Below, in pieces: positions 35,493 through 45,089 of a DNA stretch of 64,000 nt. Within the stretch, counting starts at the first letter, position 1. Every line of letters starts with the position of its first letter. Both the position numbers and the translations under genes were made by a program. Under the pieces are notes generated by a model. The model did no database searches. It had not been told where the DNA came from and was given only the letters and a program-made list of their open reading frames with translations. The stretch is from Ceratotherium simum simum (lineage: Eukaryota; Chordata; Mammalia; Perissodactyla; Rhinocerotidae): NCBI RefSeq assembly GCF_000283155.1, contig NW_004454195.1, positions 9,906,374 through 9,970,373 of the forward strand, in the 5' to 3' direction.

Positions 35493-36940
35493 AGGATAAT
35501 CTTTGCAACAAGAGAAGTCTTCATTTTCTTTGATCTCCAACTAAGAGACTCATTGATTTCAAGTGCTTCATTTAATAGAAATTACCCTATTGTGGACTAT
35601 GGGTTCACCCCAAATTCACTTGAGGTGCTGGTCTAGAGAGAAAGGCTCCACACATAGCTCACTCTCACCGGTTTTCTCTCCCTCCTCAGTCAACTCACCC
35701 ACATGCACAGCAAATACTAAAACATGTGGTGCTTCTCTGTTAGTACTATAGCAATCTCCTATTACTTGAAAAGGGGAAATAAAGGTGGCTCTCCATTTTG
35801 TCTGTGATACTACTACCGTTACTGGCAAGAACGGTCCAAAACGTCTTCACTTTTAAGCAGCACAAAGCATAAGGAGTTCTACCGTCCTCAGCAACAAACC
35901 AAACAAAATTATTCAAAAAGCAATCTTGATTATAAGATATTCCTAACTGGTAACCTCTGCTAAACAACAGAATCTGTATTTCATATATCTTTTTTAAGCA
36001 AGCAGCTCCCTTTTTAGAATCGAAACGTGTACAGACCTCCACCTTAGTTGTATTTGTGGTATTAGTTGAGAAAATACTTAACAAAATGACATTTATGGAA
36101 TACAACCAAAAGAAAGAAAGCAGCCACGTAAATTATCTATGTTCTAATCCTAGCACCAGCTTACGTCTTCAGTCACCAGGGAATCAAAGATTAAAGTATC
36201 ACTTTCTTCTTTCACAGATTTGGGAACCACAAAAAAATCATATTTCAAAAGTCAGTAATAGCAGGTACTGAATATATCCACAGCACACTGGGCCCAGCTG
36301 GCACACACCACAGGACTTGCTTCATTAACGCACTTTCTCAATTCTGGTTACAGTATTAGACGGAAAACTCAAACTGAATTAGACATGAAGAAAGAACTGG
36401 GCACAAACTCCAGTGGTTTCTTCAAGTAACTCAGGACTACCACAACTAATGGGCACCTACTAGAAGGGACCTGCAGCAGCTCAAGATACTTCACTTATTT
36501 GGCCATATCCCATCCTAATTATTAAGGTATTCTAGTTGCACTCTAGACACACTGCTGCTCCTAAATACACAAGATTCCACTCTTCACTCTAGGGTTTACT
36601 GACTGCTATGCTCCCCCCATGCTAAAGATCAAAGCTATGTTTGAAACAGTAATTCTTCAAGATGACGCAACAAGTTACACAGTCATTCTCATTACCTTGG
36701 GAAGCCAGCTGACATGATATGGTTGGGGGAAAAGCAGGCATCAGCTTAGCTAAATCGCCACAATGGAGTCAATCAAACAAAATTCCAAGGGACCAACACT
36801 TTCTTACCCTCTGTTGTCCTACAGATTGTCCACTAGCCAGCATCTTCAAGAGGGGATGTTTGTAATCAAAACGTGTCAACTCTTCTTTCTGACAGAATCA
36901 ATATACTTTAATACAAGGACAATTTTTGGACAAGTAGGCC
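35493..36940. other. Single-copy DNA, no gene seen
   Basis: A+T-rich. The 119-codon minus-strand frame at 35746-36105 shows no motif I know. No repeats recognised. Confidence 0.5.
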
Positions 36941-36955
36941 ACTCTTCTGTTTCTT

Positions 36956-37168
36956 TTTTTTTTTTAAAGATTTTATTTATTTATTTTTCCCCCCAAAGCC
37001 CCAGTAGATAGTTGTGTGTCATAGTTGCACATCCTTCTAGTTGCTGTATGTGGGACGCGGCCTCAGCATGGCCGGAGAAGCAGCGCGTCGGTGCGCGCCC
37101 GGGATCCGAACCCGGGTCGCCAGCAGCGGAGCGCGCGCACTTAACCACTAAGCCACGGGGCCGGCCCT
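36956..37168 (-). mobile_element. ERE SINE, full length, antisense
   Basis: Complete antisense ERE with a 15-bp perfect target-site duplication, ACTCTTCTGTTTCTT, at 36941-36955 and 37169-37183. Confidence 0.97.
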
Positions 37169-37183
37169 ACTCTTCTGTTTCTT

Positions 37184-37609
37184 GTGAAAGGCTTTTACAG
37201 TGGTAGCCAGGACCAAACCAACCACACCAGATAAGTACATTTTTTGCTTTACCAATGTGCTCTAGAAACCAAGAAGGATAAAAGTAAGTAATAATTCATG
37301 AATTATTACTGCCAATTCATTTCACAGTCCCCAAGCTTTTCCTCCAAGATCTATTTCTGACATCTGTGTTCCATGGATTCCCTTTGCCATTTTGCAAATT
37401 GAAGCTGCCTCTTTTCTGCCACTCCAAGAGGCCTCAGCTGTATTTCTAGGGCTCTGTCAGCCTCCACACACAGGTACCAAACTATATGAGTTCTATCTAA
37501 GGCATGGTTTTACTTAGCTCCCAACATCGTTGATTGAATTAAAGCCCTGCCTATGAGAAATCCAACACCAGAAGTCACACTTTGAACTGCGGTAAATTTC
37601 AAAGTACTA
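37184..37609. other. Single-copy DNA, no gene seen
   Basis: No repeat or exon signal recognised between the ERE and the L2 piece. Confidence 0.5.
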
Positions 37610-37800
37610 TTTACTCTGTCATTCCTTCAACAAATACTTAGAAGTACCAAGTGCCAGGCTTGCAGTAAATCTGTGAGCAAAAACAAAAAGATTCCTGCTC
37701 TCATGGAGTTTATATTCTGGTGGAAAAAAAGAAAAAAACAAGCAAATGACAAATAAGGTCTCTGAGGTAGCGATAAATGTTGGAAATAAAGGGTGTGAGA
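37610..37800 (-). mobile_element. L2-like LINE fragment, antisense
   Basis: Follows the widespread L2 antisense wording: TCATTCCTTCAACAAATACT, 'AAGTGCCAGGCTTGC', 'CTGCTCTCATGGAGTTTATA' and 'GGTAGCGATAAATGTTGG'. Confidence 0.65.
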
Positions 37801-37869
37801 GAATAACTAGCAGGGGAGCAACAGTAGTGGGGAAACATGACATGGGCCATCCGGGGAGCCACAGTAGCC

Positions 37870-37985
37870 CTAAGGGAAGGTCAAGACTGGAATTCCAGTC
37901 CTACTTTGCCATTCACTATCTGAGTTACTTTAAGGCTCCCAGGTGTCCTCACCTGTGAATAGTATCATCTGAATAACTGCTATCC
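37870..37985 (+). mobile_element. MIR SINE fragment
   Basis: Diverged sense MIR: GGAATTCCAGTCCTACTTTG, 'CCATTCACTATCTGAGTTAC' and 'TCCTCACCTGTGAATAG'. Confidence 0.55.
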
Positions 37986-38575
37986 AGAATTAGAGTGGTC
38001 TTGGCTAGACTTTGGGCCCAAAAGCGGTATTTTATCCCCAAACAAGATAATGAAGAGAAAAACAAAAAGGGGTGCCTCCATGAGAGCTTCAGGGCAGCCA
38101 GGGACCAGCAGACCATTTACGGCTATTTGGCGAGAGACAGGCAAGAGGTGACTACCAATTCCCATCCTACTAAGCCCAGGGCAGGGCTCTGCTACCTTTA
38201 GAAAAAAGGCTTAGATGACAAACGGATTTAAGGTACTTCTTTGTCTGAAAAATCTCAAGTAGGAAGAAACTAACTTGCTAATTATCAGTTCTTAAAATGC
38301 AGTTAAGCCAACAAGTTCCTATATATGAGCCAGGAATGTTTCCACAAAGTCTAGTTTCAGACTTCTTGCTCTTCCCCAGATTTGCAAGTCAAAATACTAG
38401 TGCCACGGAGAGAAACACACCATTTCTGAGAGTTTGTGCAAATTAAACAGACGTGGTTCTCAACACTGCACTTGCACACACGACGTTCTGCCGAAGCACC
38501 GATGACCCGCATGCTTTGACCAGCAACATATCATTTTAGTTTTCACATCAGTTCTCAGAAAAACTGGCTCTCTTC
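37986..38575. other. Single-copy DNA, no gene seen
   Basis: No repeat or exon recognised. Overlapping short open frames on both strands at 37980-38201 carry no family signal. Confidence 0.5.
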
Positions 38576-38589
38576 AAAACATAAAGTCA

Positions 38590-38785
38590 GGGCCGGCCCC
38601 GTGGCTTAGTGGTTAAGTGCGCGCGCTCTGCTGCCGGCGGCCCGGGGTTCGGATCCCGGGTGCGCACCGACGCACTGCTCCTCCGGCCATGCTGAGGCCG
38701 CGTCCCACATACAGCAACTAGAAGGATGTGCAGCTATGACAGACAACTATCTACTGGGGCTTTGGGGGAAAAATAAATAAATAAA

Positions 38786-38811
<26 letters not shown>
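38590..38811 (+). mobile_element. ERE SINE, full length
   Basis: Complete element with a long A tail and a 14-bp perfect target-site duplication, AAAACATAAAGTCA, at 38576-38589 and 38812-38825. Confidence 0.97.
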
Positions 38812-38816
<5 letters not shown>

Positions 38817-38825
38817 ATAAAGTCA

Positions 38826-39427
38826 CAGATGAAGAAGTACAAATGCAAGATCTGTGAGAACTGTCTCCCAGTTCCTAGTGTTTGTGCAGAGTCTCCAGGG
38901 ACAGGCGGAGCTGGCACACTTAGTGATGCCAAACCCAGGCCACCCCCACTGCCCCAGACAAGACACTTGTTCTCAACACAGCACTTTCTTCATACAAGAA
39001 GAAAATGAGACGTTACAGTGTGCACCAACCAGGCACACAGATCCAACAGAATGGGACTTTCTCATCAATTAAAAGTACATGAGCAGAGACTATTAGACAT
39101 TTTCCGGTTTACTTAAGGCTCTGTGGTTCTTCACTGTTTGGAGTCAGCACACTTCCCTTTCTATCAAAAGACAGTATGTAAAGTAGGAGACAGATGCCCA
39201 GTGTCGAACTCTGTGATGTTCAGCACTAAATTCATTTCCAAAAAAAATTAAGTTTCGAATCAAGAAACAAAATCAAACAAAAACTCACATACTTTGTGGA
39301 AATGGAGGCTGCAGCCTGGTTTAAGGGAAAGACCAAGGAACTGTGAGTCAGAATTTCAGCAATTAGTCCCACCTCTGATACTAGAGAACAAGACTTGGGT
39401 CTGCTGATGTTTGCTTTGCCCTCATTT
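38826..39427. other. Single-copy DNA, no gene seen
   Basis: A very worn MIR-like piece may lie at 39330-39400. No exon recognised. Confidence 0.45.
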
Positions 39428-39478
39428 GGAGGGGGAAGAGGGAGGAGGGAGGAGGGCGGGGACGGGAGGGGAGGGGAC
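39428..39478 (+). repeat. G-rich purine tract with quadruplex pattern
   Basis: Many runs of three to five G separated by one to four bases. It satisfies the usual G-quadruplex pattern (four G-runs, short loops) on the plus strand. It sits just upstream of an L1 3' end. Confidence 0.85.
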
Positions 39479-39499
39479 AGCAAGAGACAGAAAGCCATA

Positions 39500-39855
39500 G
39501 AGAGAGAAAAAGCAAAAAGACTATTCAGCCATAAAAGGCACACATGAACTACTGGTACATACAGCATGGATGAATCTCAAAAACACAGTGAAGGAACCCA
39601 GACACAAGAGTGTTTCCATCATTTATGAACTTTTACAACGGTGCTAGAAATCAGATCAGTGTTGGCCTGCAACCAGGGGCGCACCACTGACTGCAAAGGG
39701 TCATATGGGAACTTTCTGAGGGGATGGAAGCACTGCATATCTTGATGGGATGGTAATACCCAAGTGTATGCAGTTGTCAAAATGTACCAAACTGTACGTC
39801 TGAAATGGTTGCACTTGTAAGTTGTACTTCAATAAACTTGAGTTTTCAAAAAACC
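39500..39855 (+). mobile_element. L1 LINE 3' end
   Basis: Typical L1 end: 'AAGACTATTCAGCCATAAAA', GCATGGATGAATCTCAAAAA, 'CTGTACGTCTGAAATGG' and AGTTGTACTTCAATAAACTT. 5'-truncated, non-coding. Confidence 0.88.
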
Positions 39856-40556
39856 TGAACTGATTTACAATTCTTTAAAAGGAGGAGTTAGGTGGGGTAA
39901 GAAGGTAGAATAAGTTGTGACAACTTATTAGGTTAAACCGATTGTTCTGGAAAGGGGCCACCCACATTAAATACAAGTCAATGCCAAAAGCCACACCTCT
40001 GGTGATACAGTTCAGGGACCTGGTCCAAATGTGGAAAATTCCCCCCAGTTTCATGCTGTTAAAAGTGACTTATTAAAGAAATATTTACAATACAAACTCC
40101 CTTTCAGTGCTTGGGGACACTTAAAGGCAAAGTAGATTTTATCTTAAAAAAAAAAGTGAAAGACAAAGAAAACTAAGAAGTCACTTTTTTGCAAGCTGCA
40201 TTAGTGCACCATTTGTGGTCCATGTTAAGAGACTTGCTTCTGTGCTGTGCAGAAAAGCAAATCCAATATTGACTTAGGGAGAGAAAAGCCTTGCTCACCG
40301 GTTTTCATACCTTTTCAAACCCTGAAATTTACACTCCAGTGTCTGAGGGGGGCTCACCACACACAGGAGTCACACTAGGTGGTAGGAAGCAAGCGATCAG
40401 CACTCCCAGAGGGGTTACCAGATTCAGGGTGGCGGTGGTATGAATCCCCTGCGCCAGTCTATACTCCACACAGAAGGGTCTCCTAGCCCAACAGCTTGTT
40501 GTTACAGAACTATTACAGAAACTACCCCAGGGAGGCACAAAAAAGTACTTTGGTAT
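39856..40556. other. Single-copy DNA, no gene seen
   Basis: A minus-strand donor-like GTGAGC at about 40297 has only a weak acceptor and was not accepted. No repeats recognised. Confidence 0.5.
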
Positions 40557-40571
40557 AAAGAACCGTAGCAG

Positions 40572-40806
40572 GGGGCCAGCCCGGCGACATAGCGGTTAAG
40601 TGCAAGTGCTCCACTGCAGCTGCCTGGGGTTCAGATCCCGGGCACGCGTCGCTTGTCAAGCCATGCTGTGGTGGCGTCCCATATAAAGCAGAGGAAAATG
40701 GGCACGGATGTTAGCCCAGGGCCAGTCTTCCTCAGCAAAAAGAGGAGGATTGGCGACAGATGTTAGCCCAGGGCTGATCTTCCTCACAAAAAAAAAAAAA
40801 AAAAAA
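40572..40806 (+). mobile_element. ERE SINE, second subfamily
   Basis: Body of the CCCATATAAAGCAGAGG type with two GATGTTAGCCCAGGGC tail modules and a long A tail. The 15-bp perfect target-site duplication AAAGAACCGTAGCAG lies at 40557-40571 and 40807-40821. The middle of the head is shortened around GGGCACGCGTCGCTTGTC. Confidence 0.96.
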
Positions 40807-40821
40807 AAAGAACCGTAGCAG

Positions 40822-41888
40822 CACTGAAACTCCAATCTCGGCATCCCAAAGGAGCCCAGTCCTCGCATGCACATCAAGAACTCCATGACGGTTCCCGCAA
40901 GGGGACTGCGGACAGATGGCCCCTAGGAGACACAGAAAATCAGAACATTCTCAGAGCTGGAATCAGGAGCCCACAAACCAAAGTCAGCTCAGTTCCTGGC
41001 ACTAAATGATTTACAAAAGTCATCCTGGCAGGGTCACATCCAAGATCTATTTTAAGACAATAATCTTGGTCTAAATCTCAACTCCCAGAACTGGGCCACC
41101 CCCAGAGGCCAAAAGGTAATTTCAAGGTTGAAATCCCATCTCCTAGAAGGGATCAGACAGAAGACATAGGCCCATTCCCTTTTAGCACCTCCAAAAGCAT
41201 CTGCACAGAGGTGAGGACATCCCCTTCTCTCCAGAACCACCCTGAAACGCAGAGGGCGAAGTATGGGTCAGAAACAGGGTGGGGGTGGGGGGTGCACTCA
41301 AGGGGAAGAAAGTAAGTAGTCACAGCACTTGCACCATCCTGAGAATCCCTACACTAGAATCCAGGGCCACCTCTGTCCGACTCACCCAGTGTTCTGCTAT
41401 GTAAACCACTATTTCAGTTTAGGCTGCAGTAACGTGGGAGGGGGTGACTTATTAAGGTTATCTACAAATGTTAATTTCAACAGACAGCATTTTCCACTGT
41501 GACTAGTCATTTGTAAAGAATACTGATTTTCTTAATTTTTTTCTGCAAAGTGGCTATGGCAGGAAGCATCCCTTTTACACTGCTCTGCAGGATTATGATA
41601 AAAACTAATACTCGTGTATTTTTACATAAATCACATGCTTGTTTTGCCTTAACCAGCAATAGGAGGCAAAGGCATTTAAGCAGCATTTCTAGAAATTAAA
41701 TTAGCTATCTGGTGTTCATCTATCTCACCAGAGATGCCCAGTCCAGCCCAGCAAGTCAGTCCAAGAAAACCTCCCTTGCCTCACTATGAGTCCACAATAC
41801 ACAGCTGGGTTAGCTGGCGCTCCTTAAGAAGACATGGTGTGCTGTTTTCCCACTGCTTCCCTGACTCTTCTTTAGAAGAGAAAGAATT
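40822..41888. other. Single-copy DNA, no gene seen
   Basis: Contains a G-rich tract at 41277-41305 with quadruplex pattern. Short minus-strand frame at 41052-41240 not recognised. Confidence 0.5.
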
Positions 41889-41904
41889 CTAGATATCATT
41901 TTTT

Positions 41905-42110
41905 TTTTTAAGATTTTATTTATTTATTTTTCCCCCAAAGCCCCAGTACATAGCCGTCTGTCATAGCTGCACATCCCTCTAGCCGCTGTACGCGGGACAC
42001 GGCCTCAGCATGGCTGGAGGAATGGTGCCCCGGTGCGCACCCGGGATCCGAACCCGGGCCGCCGGCAGCGGAGCGCACGCACCCAACCACTAAGCCACGG
42101 GGCCGGCCCC
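41905..42110 (-). mobile_element. ERE SINE, full length, antisense
   Basis: Complete antisense ERE. Target-site duplication CTAGATATCATTTTTT at 41889-41904 and from 42110 onward; the T-rich end makes the exact border ambiguous. Somewhat more diverged than its sisters. Confidence 0.95.
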
Positions 42111-42169
42111 TAGATATCATTTTTTAAAATTACAATGTAATAAATATTTCTTGGAGAAAATACAAATAA

Positions 42170-42510
42170 GCCTTATCCTCCTGAGCATCCCACCCTCTTC
42201 CCAAACTCCTGCATGCTACTCCTCACCTCGGGACCTTACGCTTGACTCTGAAACACACTGCTTCTCCACTCTGTCTTCACCCAGCTAATTCCTACCCTCC
42301 CAGTCTCTACACTGTGACACCCAGCAAGTCTTCTTTCATGCCTCCATACGTATTAGTTTTTGTTCCAAGGCACCTGGACACTTCATCTATCAATGCACTT
42401 GTCTCTATATTAATGTAATGGCCGCTGTTCACCACTGAGCGCCTGGCATTCAGCCCGTGCCCTGTATATGGTAGGTGATCAATAAATATTTCTCAGATAA
42501 ACAAACAAAA
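42170..42510 (+). mobile_element. L2-like LINE 3' end
   Basis: Sense L2 plan: 'CTCCTCACCTCGGGACC', 'AAGTCTTCTTTCATGCC', 'GTCTCTATATTAATGTAATG' and the end 'GTAGGTGATCAATAAATATTT'. Confidence 0.65.
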
Positions 42511-42930
42511 ATAAAACAATTTATTTTGACCATTCAGAGATAAAACATTGTTGATTTTGGTATATTTCCTTTTACAGTACTTTTCCTGAACAAATAAACA
42601 ATTTACTTAAATTATTTTACCAAAAAAAAAAAAAAAAAACAGATTAGACTGCACATACTATTTTCTCAACTTGCTTTTTTCACTTACTACATTATGTCAT
42701 TAAATATCCTTGCTACCATATCATTTTAATGATTGCACAGAACAGATGTTCCCTAATTTAACCGATCCCCTATTGGTTACAATTTTTCACTGCTCTCACA
42801 CAGTAAAATACACTTGATACACATCCCTGTGGCCAAATCTAAACAAATTCCTAGAAGCAGAGCAGTTGAGTCAAATGGTATGCAAAATATTATGTTAGTT
42901 ATAGTACATACCAAAAGCTTAAAACATGGG
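42511..42930 (-). mobile_element. L1 LINE ORF2/3' fragment, antisense
   Basis: Reverse of L1 ORF2 end: 'TAACCGATCCCCTATTGG', TTACAATTTTTCACTGCTC, AAACAAATTCCTAGAAGCAG and 'GAGTCAAATGGTATGCAAAAT'. This is the only L1 block I found pointing to the minus strand. An 18-A run lies within at 42622-42639. Confidence 0.75.
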
Positions 42931-43833
42931 TTATCATTTCTTAAGGATACTGGCAGGATGTCCACACCCAGAATAATGAGGCACCTGAAATCTTTATTTA
43001 AAAAATGGCTGAGGGAACATAGGGTTGTTCCACCCAGATGAACAGCCTGTTGGATGGATGATAATGTTTAGTTACTTCTGAGGACAAAACTGGAACCAGC
43101 TGAGAGAGACAGAAAGAGGTACTCTGTTAAATTCAAGAAGAGAATAGAATTTTCTCAAAGAGCTATCCAACATGGACCTTGCAGTCGCTTCAGGTACTCA
43201 GGCTGGGGCAGGCAGGAATCCTGCCAGGGAAAGATACTGGGTCACAGAAAGGTCAGTCAGTCAACCACAAAGGTCAGTCGTGTTCAACTGCTACTATCTC
43301 AACCCTTCAGAGGGCTCCCCACTGCATTCTTCAAATGAAACTGGAGAAAAGCTATGATAAAACTTTCCTACGTTAGCCTAAGTCCTCTAGAGCACAGGGC
43401 ATACTTACTGCACACAAACTGCTGGTGACAGAACCAATTTCACCAATAAGCAAAAAGTCACGGCAAAAGTCATTGACTACAGCACAGTAACATGTTTTAC
43501 TGTGCAGGTCTCATGCCTTTCCAAAATGAGAAGGGTCTGACTTAGCCTCACTGTAATATATGTGATAAGAGTAAATGACTCTAATGATAACATCTGTTGT
43601 AATTGCCTAATCTCCCTGGTTTTTAAAGAAGGAAGGTATTCAACAGATCAACTGCCACTGTTGCCAGGGGAGGGGATTGCTGTTATCTCTTCCTCAATTT
43701 TTACCGCACAACGTTCATATGTAAATGAAGTATGTTTCTAAAAGATACTTGAAAGTAAAGGAAGGAGGAAAATAACATTGTATTTCCACTTCTATGAAAG
43801 TCGAGCTTCTCTAGAAATGCAGGGGGATTTACG
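42931..43833. other. Single-copy DNA, no gene asserted
   Basis: A minus-strand frame with a donor-like GTAAGT near 43403 stays open for about 45 codons, but it is not recognised and the best acceptor gives a 13-nt segment. Other open frames are short and overlapping. Confidence 0.45.
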
Positions 43834-43877
43834 AAATGACAAACAGTGCCAACATAAATGACAAACAGTGCCAACAT
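43834..43877. repeat. 22-bp perfect tandem duplication
   Basis: Two adjacent identical copies beginning AAATGACAAACAGTGCC. The perfect identity points to a recent slippage event. Confidence 0.98.
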
Positions 43878-43894
43878 CAAGTCCTCAGTGGCTA

Positions 43895-44085
43895 CGACTA
43901 AGGCTCGGAAGCCAGATTGCCTGTGATTTGGCCCCTCTGGCTTGTTTTCCACGTGTCTGACATGGGGTCAACAGTACCACACTGACACGGATGGCAGGAT
44001 TAAATGAGTTAATACATGTAAAATGCCTAGACTAGTGCGCAGCACACAGGAAGTGCCATATAACTGTCAGACACTTATTTTCACT
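43895..44085 (+). mobile_element. MIR SINE
   Basis: Sense MIR from GGAAGCCAGATTGCCTGTG to GATTAAATGAGTTAATACAT and 'CACACAGGAAGTGCCATATAA'. The middle is diverged. Confidence 0.75.
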
Positions 44086-44811
44086 GTCAGTGTCATTTCC
44101 ACGCGTACTTAAAGGATAAAGGTCGGGACAATAACGCAGGACCTTAAGTAAGCAAGAAGGGCCGACGAAGAGGTTATTTTAAAAATACAAGCAGAATCGA
44201 CTTCAAATAGTCCACCTTCTAACAAGTTCATTTAACTACCAGCCGTTTAAAAATCAGAATCCGTTTCATCACAGAAAGGATGTTTCAAATGGTGGTTGGG
44301 TTCCCAAACCAACACAAAGGAGTTAAAACTCACTAGGATAATAATGAAAAAAGAGGGAAAACATTAAGGAAGATGACTAGAAGCTGCTAAGGGACATTAC
44401 GGGGAAAAAAATAGAATTCTCTGTGCTGATCCAAAAGACTGGAAACATTCAAGGAGAAAGCGCTGTCACCACCATGCTGTGGCATGAATATTAGAATGGA
44501 AACTCAGTTTTCAAGGAGAAAAACCAAGTCAGGGTCTATAGTTGAGCAAGTGTTTGTTTTGGCTGTCACCTGACTGGCTCCAGAGAAAATAAGTTTTAAG
44601 CTACACTGGCTGGGAGTGTGGATTTCTTGGACCTGATGAATTAAGCACTATAATGAACTCTGCAAATGAACTGAAACCAGGCTCTGCTATCATAGTAAAT
44701 TTGGCCAATTTTTCTCATTGGCTAATAGTAGTAAGTCTGAAATTAAACTAATCGAATAAGTAAAGGGAGAAACAAGCTAAAGTACAGAAATATGCAAAAT
44801 GTACCTCCATA
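44086..44811. other. Single-copy DNA with one strong acceptor-like site
   Basis: On the minus strand the pyrimidine tract upstream of 44332 (TTTTCCCTCTTTTTTC and TATCCTAG) is a good splice acceptor; see findings. No repeat recognised. Confidence 0.45.
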
Positions 44812-44826
44812 AAGAAAAGTGTTTTT

Positions 44827-45074
44827 TTTTTTTTGTGAGGAGATCAGCCCTGTGCTAACATCTGCCAATCCTCCTTTTTTTTTTTTTTTTTTTTTGAGGA
44901 AGATTGGCCCTGGGCTAACATCTGTGCCCATCTTCCTCCACTTTATATGGGACACCGCCACAGCATGGCTTGCCAAGCAGTGCGTCGGTGCACGCCCGGG
45001 ATCCCAACTGGCAAACCCCCGGCCGCCGCAGCGGAGCGCGCCCACTTAACCACTTGCACCACCGGGCCGGCCCC
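44827..45074 (-). mobile_element. ERE SINE, second subfamily, antisense
   Basis: Antisense copy with two tail modules separated by a long internal T run (44876-44895 region), body CACTTTATATGGGACACC, and reversed head ACCACCGGGCCGGCCCC. The 15-bp perfect target-site duplication AAGAAAAGTGTTTTT lies at 44812-44826 and 45075-45089. Confidence 0.96.
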
Positions 45075-45089
45075 AAGAAAAGTGTTTTT

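Noticed and set aside
35204..35540. Minus-strand frames with HPSI repeats and the plus-strand WMDG repeat frame
   Set aside because: They are translations of the GGAT/GGGA tetranucleotide microsatellite.
40290..40345. Minus-strand 23-nt exon candidate before GTGAGCAAGG
   Set aside because: The acceptor (GTGTAAATTTCAG) lacks a pyrimidine tract, and the donor is preceded by CCG.
43395..43540. Minus-strand frame open for about 45 codons around a GTAAGTATG donor, with text such as DFLLIGEIGSV
   Set aside because: The best acceptor (TCTGTCACCAG) leaves a 13-nt segment. The longer alternative uses a weak TGTAG acceptor, and part of the DNA may be an old DNA transposon. Not strong enough to list as an exon.
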